From contig NC_135244.1 of assembly GCF_947623445.1 (NCBI RefSeq), positions 4,154,001 to 4,218,000 on the forward strand: a DNA stretch of 64,000 bases, read 5' to 3'. Shown piece by piece: positions 43,599 to 53,978 of the stretch (position 1 is its first letter; every line of letters starts with the position of its first letter). The DNA is from Clavelina lepadiformis. Taxonomy: Eukaryota; Chordata; Ascidiacea; Aplousobranchia; Clavelinidae. The notes beneath the pieces were generated by a model that saw only the letters and a list, made by a program, of their open reading frames with translations, was not told the origin of the DNA and made no database searches. Both the position numbers and the translations under genes were made by a program.

Positions 43599-46500
43599 AT
43601 GGCATCTGAAGCTGGAGAACAAGAATCGCTCATTTCTGAAAAAAGTGATGTCGAGAACGACGAAGGGCAATCTTTCCACTCCGTAAGTTTGATCAAACAC
43701 CTGTATACCGGATTACATTACAATAATGCCATGAGGATGTATAACAATGGTGATAGGTATAATGTATATAGTAGGGATGTGCCGCGGAGAAAATTATTCG
43801 GGTTCGTGCGAACCCGAATATCATGAAGGTCGACACGAACGAATCCCGAATCTATTCGTATTAGAACTAAACAATAAAAGTTCATTCAAAAATCGTCAAG
43901 TCTTGCTTGTACAATGACGTAATCGATAAACAAATCGCTTTCTTTCGAAAAATAGTGTTTAAAAAACGTTTGAAAAAGCAAAATCGTTGAGAAAACGACG
44001 TTCCTTGTAAATACTGCTGACTTTATTTTAGCTTTGTCGGGAAACTAGATCATCATTTTTAACAAAAGTCAGTAAATTTATAAGTAATATTGTATTTGGG
44101 TTCACCATTGTTGGTATTCGTGTTCGCCCGAATCTTCCATAAAGGCGATATTCGGCGAATCTATTCGGGTTTGGGTTCGTATCGGCCTATCCCTAGTATA
44201 TAGGCTACTCATAGCAACATCTTTTACAAAACGTGTCATGTAGGCTGCCCTAGGTAACCTGTTTCCATGTTATGTCTGGATAAAGGCAATGTGCCAAGTG
44301 GTCTTGGATGCTATTATTACGCTAATTCTGTTTTGCCGTTTTTAAAAGAAAAAGTGTTGACTTTTACAGAGTAATTCTACATGGCCTTGTATAGAACTCA
44401 TTAGCTTCATACGGAGAAGAATCGTAATTCACTATTCATTTTTTAGAAGCTGACCAAAAAGAAGGGGTTGTCAGTTTTCGTGGGAGCGGTTTTCATCGTG
44501 GGAACAATGTGCGGAAGCGGAATACTAGCAGTTCCTAAAGCCCTGGTTGACAGTGGTTGGGCAGGTATATGTGTTTTTGGACATGATTCGCCGCAAATTG
44601 AACCATTCGCTTGTATGTTAAAGCGGCACAAATGCAAACAACGTAGCCTAAACCACCTGCATATAATTGTATGAGTAAGTAACTGATTAACCAGCTGGCT
44701 GGCAAACCTGATTTATTTGCTTCATCCAGATATTTTAGCGAAGGTAGTAGCATCAACTCGAAAAGAAGCGTTTTTATACGAGCCGAGTGTGCTCATATAT
44801 GCTGTATATTGCACGCCGATAAAGTAAACAAATCTAAATGGTACTAAACTAAATTATCTTTGTCAAATTTATATTTATTTATTCTCATCAGGAATTCCTC
44901 TTATGATCGTATGCGGGCTTCTTTCGTCATACACCGGAAGCTTGTTGGGAAAATGCTGGACTGTTTTAAGGAAGCGCTATCCGGAATATGAGGAGGATTA
45001 TATCGCTGATCCGTATCCTACGATCGGCTTCCGTGCCGCCGGAAAATGGGGAAAATATATCACGAGAATATGCATTTTACTCACACTGATCGGTGCTGGT
45101 AAGTTGTTAATGTATTCGACTAAAAAGTCAGTTGGCCTGTAGTATGCGATGTAGTCAGACATTCATTGATCAGTTTTAATTACACTGCAATTGGTAAACC
45201 TGCAATTTGGCTTTCGAAAAACTCTGATTTAATGGTATCGTTTGCTCTGTATATAGTCGCTCGCTTTGCAAATTATTTGCATATTTGTAAAGTTTGAAGA
45301 AAAATTGAACATAACCCGTTATACTGACGACAAGTATTCAGCAAAACTGTGAATTTATGTATTTTAATTTTCAGGCACTGTATATCTTTTACTGATTGCT
45401 GGAAACATGGGAAACTTGATTCATAAAATCGACCAAAAAGATTTCCATACTTGTTACCTTGTGCTTATAGTTACCGCTTTTCTCATACCTCTGACATGGC
45501 TTGGTACTCCGAAGGATTTCTGGCAAGCTGCTATAATTGCGGCGGCCACATCTGCAATTGCAGGCATTTTAATCGTTGCAGGAATAGCAAAGGTTGCGTA
45601 CATAGCAAAACAGGAATAATATAACAAATATAACAAATATATTATTATATTACATATTATAAACAAGCAAAAAGGAGATGTTTGAAACTGACTGATTGAA
45701 GCAATATAAATGGTCTAAATTTCTTTGAAATAGTTCATTTTCTAATTTACGTTAGATGGCGCCAAGTCAACCTCCTACCACACATGAGAACCCTTCTTTT
45801 ACCAGCTTCTTTACGGCGTTCGGTACAATTTTGTTTGCATTTGGAGGAGCAAGCGTTTTTCCAACAATTCAGGTCGACATGAAAAACCCAGACAAGTTTC
45901 CTTATTCTGTAATAATTGGGATCATGAGTAAGTCCATGAATTAAAGAAATCCTTTCTGTTGCTATTTCTACTCAAGGCTTAAAGCAATTCTTTCAGTCTC
46001 TTTTAACTCCTGCATTACATCAAAGAGAAAAAAAATAGACAAAAATGGTTTGCACAATGCAAGCAGGTAAAATCGTTTTCTTACGTTTCAGCTACGTTGT
46101 CTCTGTATCTTCCCGTCGCAATCTCTGGATTCATAGTCTTCGGTGATCGAATGAAACAAAGTAATATTTTAGATGAAATGGAAGGCGGCCCTATCCTTTA
46201 TACAGTCATAGCGCTTATCACGTCACATCTAATGATGGCCTATCTTATTGTGATGAATCCGATAAACCAAGATTTGGAACGATTTTTTGGAATCGAAGCC
46301 AGTAAGTTTTTGCCGATCAACTTTCATGAAAAAAAATTTTTTGGATTTGGATTACTTTTAAACGTTGCTAAAGCATAGTTTGTCTGGACAGTGGCTGTAA
46401 ACATAAACTGCTTTTTTGCAGAATTTGGTTGGAAGCGTTGTGTCTTGAGAACGCTGACTACATGTGGCATAGCCTTCCTTGGACTCAGCATTCCGCATTT

Positions 46501-46927
46501 CGGAATAATCCTGTCTCTAGTTGGGGGAAGCACCGTAACCGCAACTAATTTTGTTTTCCCCCCACTTTTTTATGTTTTGCTCTCGTGTCAAAAGGAACCC
46601 TCAGATGCGCCCGGGGAACTATCAAAGTACCACGAAGAGATGATTTACACAGCCGTTTCCGGTGATGGTGTGCCGCCGAGAAGTAAGGATAAAGAAGAAA
46701 GTGCATCCAGCACGGACTTGGCGACCGAATCCGAGACACACGCAAGACTTGAGTGGGAGCAGATCGAAATTCCTTTGTACATAAAAATTCTTCTTGGGGA
46801 GATTATATTCATTGGTGTAGTGGGTGGAATTGCCTCAACTTTCTCAATCATTTGGTCGCTTGCCAATGGGTCATCCGGGTTCACGGTACCTTGTTACGTT
46901 AACTGGGCAACAGCCGACGCATATTAG
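43599..46927 (+). CDS. Amino-acid transporter (Aa_trans/AAAP family)
   Basis: Seven plus-strand exons join in phase: 43599-43682, 44447-44564, 44892-45098, 45375-45592, 45756-45927, 46092-46301 and 46422-46927, giving about 504 residues. About eleven membrane segments can be picked out. TM1 has the family motif FVGAVFIVGTMCGSGILAVP, and later segments include FGTILFAFGGASVFPTIQVD and SLYLPVAISGFIVFGD. Family knowledge: H+- or Na+-coupled amino-acid permeases of the SLC32/36/38 superfamily. This one looks like the invertebrate branch without a direct vertebrate orthologue, so the substrate is not assigned. The N-terminal tail has an acidic dileucine motif, EQESLI, suggesting lysosomal or endosomal sorting. 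A long acidic, serine-rich loop precedes the last two membrane segments. Intron 1 contains a hAT-like MITE (43772-44195). The ATG at 43599 is the first in frame. Confidence 0.88.
43772..44195. mobile_element. hAT-like MITE in transporter intron 1
   Basis: It starts TAGGGATGTGCCG and ends CGGCCTATCCCTA. It has a perfect 8-bp duplication GTATATAG at 43764-43771 and 44196-44203. Internal ATTCGGGTTCG-type repeats are present in both arms. It has no transposase. Confidence 0.88.
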
Positions 46928-47653
46928 CTTGATGAATACATAAAACAAACATCTTTAAAAAATTTTTTAAATTATTTGCATTAAAAAGCATTGTTTCATA
47001 AGTGAAAAGAATTAAGTAGCCTACATGTTTGACGCACAAGTACCTACTGTTTGAGTATTTGTAACTTTGCTAAAATCGAAGCTTTGTTGCTTTTCCTGTC
47101 AAAAAATCACTAGCTACTAATCCCGCTGTTTTCCTGTTGATTGAAACAAAACATGTTGTGCAATCTTATTTTTATGAAAATCTCATTTATAACCATTTAT
47201 TGAGATTGTTCTTAAAAAATCTACCAGCACTTGTTATTTTATACCGTAAGTACGTTTTTTATTTTTTTTATGTCAATTTTGCTTATGCATAACCACTTCT
47301 TCATTTAATATCTTTCTTGATCTACACTTTCTTTGCGTTTTAAGTGACCTATTAAATGTCAACCACATTTTAAATGATTCACTATGCTGGTTCACAGGCG
47401 AAGAAAAAATAAACGAAAAAATTGTACTCGGGTGATGCAACTATGTGTGAGAAAAATTTTGTACCACAAAATTTATTTCCTTTAACAGCAAACAGGGTAA
47501 CAAAATACTTTAATCATCTCATGAGTTTATTATTAAACCCACAAGCGTAAAGACAAAACGATCAGGACACAACACAGTTGAGGTCTCATTGCACATTTTT
47601 CACAATTTATAAAAATAATTAATCAACATGCTAGTGACGTTATCAAAATGCGA
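46928..47653. other. Convergent intergenic spacer
   Basis: Lies between the 3' ends of the transporter (+) and the hypothetical gene (-). AT-rich, presumably the two 3' UTRs; nothing else is seen. Confidence 0.5.
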
Positions 47654-49699
47654 CTAAGTGTGGGTCCTAGATGACGTAATCCTTCGTAACCTGGACTCGA
47701 TGTTCCGTTTCTTATTGACGTCATCAAGCCAACGGATTATAAGCTCCGTTTTTCGCGGATCGCAAAAGTTTATGTGGTCCGGCATAGAGGAGATAGGCTG
47801 GAAATCCGTATAAGCGGTCGTGGTCGATTCAGGCACATTTCGTGGTGCAGTTGCAGCAGTTTTTTGTTGATTATCAGCTGGCGGGAGACGTTGCTGTGTA
47901 GGCGGGAGTTGTGGAGGTAGTGGATTTTCCGCCTTAATCGGTTCTGTTTTCTTTGTTTGTGACGACGTGAGATAAACTCCGTCACTGGCGCTTGTAAGAC
48001 GACTTCGGAGGTTTTCCGGATTACTCGGAGGCCGCGGATTTGTCGTTGGTCTGTTCCGGTTAAAATTATTTCCCTGAACCGACACTGATAAATTAGCCGA
48101 GTTTTGTGGAATGTTAGCAAGCTTTGGGTTTCTTGAATGATGCGGGAAATTCTGGCATGCCCAAGCAGGTTGCTTCGGAAAGTTTGGCATTACCACTGTC
48201 TGACGTTTCGGCACCAGTTTGGCAACTCGCTCCATGGCTTCCTTGGTGCGTGAGTAACCCGCCGTTGACGCACGTTGCGTAGCTTGCGTGCCCCGTCGTA
48301 TTGCGTCAGCCTGTGTGGACGGTTTCACATCTGATATGCTTTTGTCAGCAGTATTGGCGTACTTATTTACAATTCTTGACGCCATATTTGTGACCCTGTG
48401 TTGGAGATACCCCGGATGTGACGTATCGTCGCAATTGGTAACTGTGCTCTCGTCAACAATATCAGTTTCGGCAGGGGCGTGTCTTTTTGTCACCACAACT
48501 TTCAAGACGGGAGTGGCGAAATTATTTTGTTCTTCTTCACCTTTGCTTGAAGCTTCGACAGAATCTGCTGTCACTGCGCCACTTTTGAACTCGCTCATAT
48601 CCGCCGAACTGTTATAACTCGACCCAACCGTACCGTGGGCGGTATTTAAGTAGTTCTTTTGCTTGAATGAACGCTGAAGCGAGTCAATCAAAACCTCACT
48701 GTAGGACGGTTGCTCGGTGAGTGGAGTTGTCGTCACGGTCGCACTAAATCGGACCTTTTTCTCGGTTTTTGTAGGTGATGAAGAAGAATTCTGTCCATGC
48801 TGAGATCTTTGCAAAACTGAAGACACCAAGACGTCGATGGATTCCTGGTTACCTTCTTCCTTTAAATTTTCTTTATGACGTTTTGACGCGTTTTCAATTC
48901 CCTTTGCATCCGCATCCCGATCAGCGGCAAGTTTTTCGATCTTCTTCCCTTCCACGTCGATGGAAGGGACATCGACCACGCTGGCACCGTCGCCTCGTTC
49001 TCTGACTTCATAGAAAGGAACATAATTTACACTTGTCCGGTTCGAAAAGATCTTCTCCGCCTGATGAGGATAAGAAGTTGTGCTCTGCGATTCCGGTAGA
49101 AGACCGTGCCCACTCGCTGAGATCGAGTTATGGACAGCATTCCATGTCGCACTAGCACTAACCGAGGTTGTTCCTGATCCGAGTCTGGAGTATGGACTGC
49201 GTGACATCATGGAACTTTGAGGAAGAGATGCGTAGGATTTGTTGCCGTTTTTGGCTTCGTTGGGTGGCGCTGTTGAGTAAGTAGGGTTTGTAAAACTCCT
49301 CAGTTCTCTTTTGCGTTGGTTTGCAGCGTTTTGGGAAAGTGGGCGCGGTATCAGGTTGGGGAGTTTCCCTGCAGTTTGCGAATTCCTCGATTCGGCAAAA
49401 GTGTGCTGTTTGTACAGGGAAGCAAGCAATGACGTGGTGGGATGTGACGTCACTGGACGAAATTTTGTAAAGCTCACTTGGCTTCGACCGAGACGTATGT
49501 CCTTATTACCTCTCACGTAATTGCTTACGTCATTTTCTGAAAGCAGCGCACTGTTAATCCGGTTAACCCCTACAGCTTCCATTTCGGGGTTGGTTTCTTT
49601 TCTTGACGATCCAAAAAAGTTACGGCGATACATGCTTCCCCCAGTGACGTAGGTTTGCTTTACCGGTTTAGCAAATTGCGTTCTAACATCAGCAGACAT
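47654..49699 (-). CDS. Hypothetical 681-residue serine/threonine-rich protein
   Basis: A single open exon of 681 residues from the ATG at 49699. It has no signal peptide or membrane segment, and most of it is Ser/Thr/Asn/Pro-rich and probably disordered. I recognise no domain. Two things stand out. First, KKVRFSATV at about residues 314-322 fits the RVxF docking motif for protein phosphatase 1. Second, a charged helical C-terminus contains TELIIRWLDDVNKKRN. The frame is much longer than chance would allow in this AT-rich DNA, and its base composition is GC-richer than the flanks, which supports coding. Function is unknown; a scaffold or cytoskeletal role would be a guess. Confidence 0.75.
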   Translation of the reverse strand: MSADVRTQFAKPVKQTYVTGGSMYRRNFFGSSRKETNPEMEAVGVNRINSALLSENDVSNYVRGNKDIRLGRSQVSFTKFRPVTSHPTTSLLASLYKQHTFAESRNSQTAGKLPNLIPRPLSQNAANQRKRELRSFTNPTYSTAPPNEAKNGNKSYASLPQSSMMSRSPYSRLGSGTTSVSASATWNAVHNSISASGHGLLPESQSTTSYPHQAEKIFSNRTSVNYVPFYEVRERGDGASVVDVPSIDVEGKKIEKLAADRDADAKGIENASKRHKENLKEEGNQESIDVLVSSVLQRSQHGQNSSSSPTKTEKKVRFSATVTTTPLTEQPSYSEVLIDSLQRSFKQKNYLNTAHGTVGSSYNSSADMSEFKSGAVTADSVEASSKGEEEQNNFATPVLKVVVTKRHAPAETDIVDESTVTNCDDTSHPGYLQHRVTNMASRIVNKYANTADKSISDVKPSTQADAIRRGTQATQRASTAGYSRTKEAMERVAKLVPKRQTVVMPNFPKQPAWACQNFPHHSRNPKLANIPQNSANLSVSVQGNNFNRNRPTTNPRPPSNPENLRSRLTSASDGVYLTSSQTKKTEPIKAENPLPPQLPPTQQRLPPADNQQKTAATAPRNVPESTTTAYTDFQPISSMPDHINFCDPRKTELIIRWLDDVNKKRNIESRLRRITSSRTHT

Positions 49700-52600
49700 G
49701 ATGTCAAGATTTCAAACAATATCTACGTCATATGGCTGCTGAAGTTTAATAAAGCACAGGTTAAAGTACAATGAAACTTTGCAAACGTTCTGAAACCTTA
49801 TATAAGATAACGTCAAGTTCATTGAGTAGTTAGTTCATCGAAATGGCACTGAAAATCAGTTTCTTATAACGAGTGTAGATCAAACAAGGCTATCTTGCTC
49901 GTCATTAAAGTGGAGGGTATACAAACATAGTTCGTTTTGCTAAGCTCTTATAGATTAAACTTTTTCGGCGAAGTTAGTATTGTTATACCGTCAACATTAT
50001 TGGCCAAAGCTGCAACCTTTCCTTCAGTTTACAACAATGTTTTTCACTTCAAAGTAAGGTACGTGTATATAGCTCAGTATTCCGTTAAATTCCGCTAATT
50101 CTGAGCCTACATTGAAGTGGCATAGCGTGAATATCAGCAAGTAATACATTATTTTTGATTATAACGCTCATTGAAACTAAGTTTATCTTCAAACCATCTA
50201 CAGTATATACGGGGGTTCGAAAATAATAAATTCGACAGATCTAATCGTAATTTTGACTGCTTTCATAACGTAGGGTACTATAGTATAGTTTATATATATG
50301 TTTAACTATGCTATACGTTTCATAAGCTAAGACTGGAAGTAATCATCAATACGTACCTTTAAACGATAACTCGGGATCAGGTAACCAAGACTGTTTACCT
50401 TACCCACACCACCTGTAATATAGAACAACTTAAATATTCCAAGACAAAACGGGGATAATCTTAAGCTCTTGTAACACATCGACGTGAGAACAATAGTCGC
50501 TCTTAAGAAGAATAGAAATCGTCAGTTATGGTGCTTTTCTTGGGACCTTTAATCATTGTTTACATATGACCCGTGAATGCTGATCATTTCAACACTTCAA
50601 AGAACGATTGGTTTGAAATACAACTAAGCGTCTTACGCTGTTTATCACGCGATCGCCGCGATATTGCGCAAGTTACCCATGTGTGGCAGGACATGGCTTC
50701 ATACAAGCATTGAGAACAGACAATTACCAAACATGAGCCTATAAGAAAGAGACAAGGGAAACTTCTTGTAGCTGCCAAAGCCCAATACCGCTAATGAGAC
50801 ACCGTTTTAAATAAACGTCTTCCGATATAAGACGTGCCAAGCAAACGCGGGGTCCAATGCATGAACTGATGGCTGGGTCCCGATTTTAAATAACTTAATG
50901 TAATAATAGTAATAACGTAAACCTAATATTAAGTCTTTGCAAATCAGTTTCAATCAAAGCTTTGCTTCGTGATATATTTTCACTAAACCGTTCTCTTAAT
51001 TTAGAAAGAAAATTGCGAAATAACACAATCTGGATAAATAACATAATCTGGGCAAAATAAAAGCTTAATTGTAATATTTTTTGGTGATTTTTGTAATAAA
51101 GATGAGTTGAAATGAGATTTGTAGTTTTATTTTATCGAATTCTGTAAACTGTAAAAACAAACATGTTTCGTGCCCACAATTAAACATACAAGTTACTAAA
51201 ATAAATTTGAACTAAAATAGGAAAAACACAAAAGTTGTTAAAGTTTCATAGAGCCATAACTTTTCTGTAAGCCATCGAATGTGTATGTTTCTTGAATTGT
51301 TGATACAGTACCACTGTCATGATTTACAATTTGCAAAACACTCTTATGACGTCAAAGAAAACTAAAAATTTAAGTAAGAGCGTCACCATGCGAGTTATGC
51401 GCAAACACAATATAGATCGAGTGAGAGCGTAGGTTTTGTGAATAAAGTGCAAACCAGGAACAGAGCTTTTCAAATTACATTTTTAGCAGACACAACATGC
51501 TTTTACATCCCAGGCGCAACCAAAATTAAACCGTTGCTTTTATTGTTGCAAGCCGATCTCTTTTCTACTGTTCTTGTTTACTCTATAATCTACTTAATGT
51601 AAGTTATGTGTGTGTATTTCGTAGGCATACTTTTGTGTTTTTGTTTGCCTTCATAGAATTTATTGTAGTCCTGTTATTGTATATCTATTCTATTTGGGCA
51701 TCCGTTTACCAAATTTCAGTTCTAAACAAGTATTTATTGAAGATTGCATAAGATTTGAGGAATGTAGGAGCGCAGTACTGAGAGTTACGACTTATACGCT
51801 CGATCAAGAGCATGGGAGGTCACACAAAAATAAAAGGTACAGGTCCAATTTTATCTTTTAAAAATATGTAAATTCAGGTGTGGGATATTTGTGTGGCACC
51901 GACCGCCACACGCATCACATGCGCTGAAACCAAGACAATAGTAAACTGTGTGCGTAGGATTAAATTTATGAAACGTGTTAAGAGAGCTTGGTTTGTTACT
52001 TAGTGATATAAAACCCAGCGAGATTTAACTGATGGTTATGAACACGGTCTATGGCCTACAGCCTTGTTGACATGGTTTACGGCACGCAGTCCTTACACGC
52101 ACGACGTTTAGCTGCTTCGTTGTTTTTGCGCCAAACGTTATGTTGTTATCGGGTTTGGTAGGTGTGCTAGCCTTTGATCGTTATAGCACCACTGTATAGT
52201 TAACAGACAGCACGTTGTAAGCTTTCGGACTTCGCCACTTTTCTAGTTTCTTGATTGTTTGAAGGCATATTTCTTGCTATGATTTGCTACAATAAGGTTG
52301 GCATCATTCTTTTTGCTGCCCACAGTCAATGGCGAAAAATGAAATAAATAAAACCGCATTTTTAAAAATATTGATAAAATAAAGCATTAATAAAAATATA
52401 TTTATTACTATATTATTAAGCTGTCGTCTTATTCTAAAACCTCTCGGTAAAAAGTCTTCCTTGTCATAGGCACTTGTTCCAATCAAACCTTCAAAAGTAG
52501 TGGTAAATGTTTTTTTCTATTGATAAGTACACGCGATATTTGTTTTTAATCATTAGATTAGAGGTATACAATTTGTATTTCAAATGTTTCAATACTATTT

Positions 52601-53036
52601 CATGAGCCATCATCAAATGACAATACTTGTAATGCCTTGAATGCAATAAGCATACACAACACGGGTTATTGGTGTCACAATTTTTTGCAAAAGTTACTTT
52701 ATACTTACCGCGCCACGTTGTGCTAATACTAGTGATAAACTGAAGAACAAAAAAAGAAAACTTTAAAATGCAGCTTTTGAAAAGAACAAAATGTAATTAC
52801 TACAATCTGCTGTTAATGGCATCACATAAACATCTTACAATAACAAACAACGTGAATAAAAACGTTTATATATATACTTTACCTTTACATGCTTTAAGTA
52901 AAAAAATAAAACGCCAGAAGCAAGGAAATAAACGTTGACAGAAAAAAGTTGTCCGTTTGCAACATGAAGCTCAAAATGAAGGGTGGCTACTTAAAACGTT
53001 TACACTTTTTCTGTCACATTTCTAGAAACAAAATAA
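49700..53036. other. Intergenic, no gene recognised
   Basis: About 3.3 kb of AT-rich DNA with no splice-consistent coding exons and no terminal-repeat element found. A short frame at 50584-50778 resembles a secreted peptide but has no ATG. Confidence 0.5.
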
Positions 53037-53978
53037 TTATATGAGCAAAGCTTGCCTAATCAGCTGCTTCTTTTCAGGAGTAAGCTGATCAGGGAACTGA
53101 ATGTCGAATTCGATTACAAGATCTCCCCTCTCAGCTGGACGTTTGGAATTAGGCATGCCTTCTGCTGGCACAGTTTTTGTGTATTTGGGATGAACAATGT
53201 CATTTATCGGAATGTTGAGTAATCTTCCATCTAGTGTAGGGACCTCAATGCTGCAACCAATCAATGCTTTACCGAGCGGAATTTTGGCAACGTAGACAAG
53301 ATCGTTGCCACTTCGGCGGAAGAGGGGATGTTGCTTGTCACGCACGATGAACACAATGTCAGCAGGAACGTTGTTGGGACCTTGATCACCTTCTTGTGGA
53401 AAAGTGACTTTAGTTCCAGCCTTCCATCCTGGTTTTACTTGAATAGAGAGAATCTTGTCACGGATACTGGAAGTATGACCATCCTCATTCATAACACGAC
53501 GGGAGATCTTCATTTTCTTTATGCATCCGTGAAAGAGCTCCTCCAGGGATAAGAAAAGATCTCTTTCGATAGGTGGGTCTTGCTTCTTGCGTCCCCTTCC
53601 TCTGATGCCACCAAAGCCAGTCATAAAATCTCCATTTGTGTCAAAGAAATCAGCAAATGGATTTGAACCACCAAAAAAGTCACGGAACACTTTTTCTGGG
53701 TCGCCATGGAATGTGTAGCCTGATGTGAAGCCACCACCATCGTTAGATGGAATGCCACCTTTCAACCCTTCCTCTCCAAATTGATCATATGTTGCACGCT
53801 TCTGGGGATCATTCAAAACGTCGTAAGCTTCAGCAATCTGCTTGAACTTCTCTGTTGCACCAGGCTCCTTGTTTTTATCAGGATGATACTTTAGTGCCAA
53901 CTTCCTATAAGCTTTCTTAATTTCGGCATCTGAAGCATTTCGGGTCAGTCCCAAAATGGCATAATAATCTACACCCAT
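53037..53978 (-). CDS. DNAJB13: DNAJB13 (Hsp40 type II co-chaperone of the axoneme)
   Basis: An intronless 313-residue protein; human DNAJB13 is 316. It has an N-terminal J domain at about residues 3-70 with an intact HPD (32-34), then a Gly/Phe region ([15 protein letters not shown]) and the two C-terminal substrate-binding beta domains ([33 protein letters not shown]) with dimerisation end [11 protein letters not shown]. Segments such as [15 protein letters not shown] and [14 protein letters not shown] match DNAJB13 rather than DNAJB1/4/5. Family knowledge: DNAJB13 is a radial-spoke neck protein of motile cilia and sperm flagella. Human DNAJB13 has HPL instead of HPD, so the ascidian form may still stimulate Hsp70. 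The neighbouring IFT22 is also ciliary but transcribed in the other direction, more than 3 kb away. Confidence 0.9.
   Translation of the reverse strand: MGVDYYAILGLTRNASDAEIKKAYRKLALKYHPDKNKEPGATEKFKQIAEAYDVLNDPQKRATYDQFGEEGLKGGIPSNDGGGFTSGYTFHGDPEKVFRDFFGGSNPFADFFDTNGDFMTGFGGIRGRGRKKQDPPIERDLFLSLEELFHGCIKKMKISRRVMNEDGHTSSIRDKILSIQVKPGWKAGTKVTFPQEGDQGPNNVPADIVFIVRDKQHPLFRRSGNDLVYVAKIPLGKALIGCSIEVPTLDGRLLNIPINDIVHPKYTKTVPAEGMPNSKRPAERGDLVIEFDIQFPDQLTPEKKQLIRQALLI

Noticed and set aside
50584-50778. 64-codon frame resembling a secreted cysteine-bearing peptide
   Set aside because: The apparent start is TTG, not ATG, and no upstream exon with a splice-consistent start was found.
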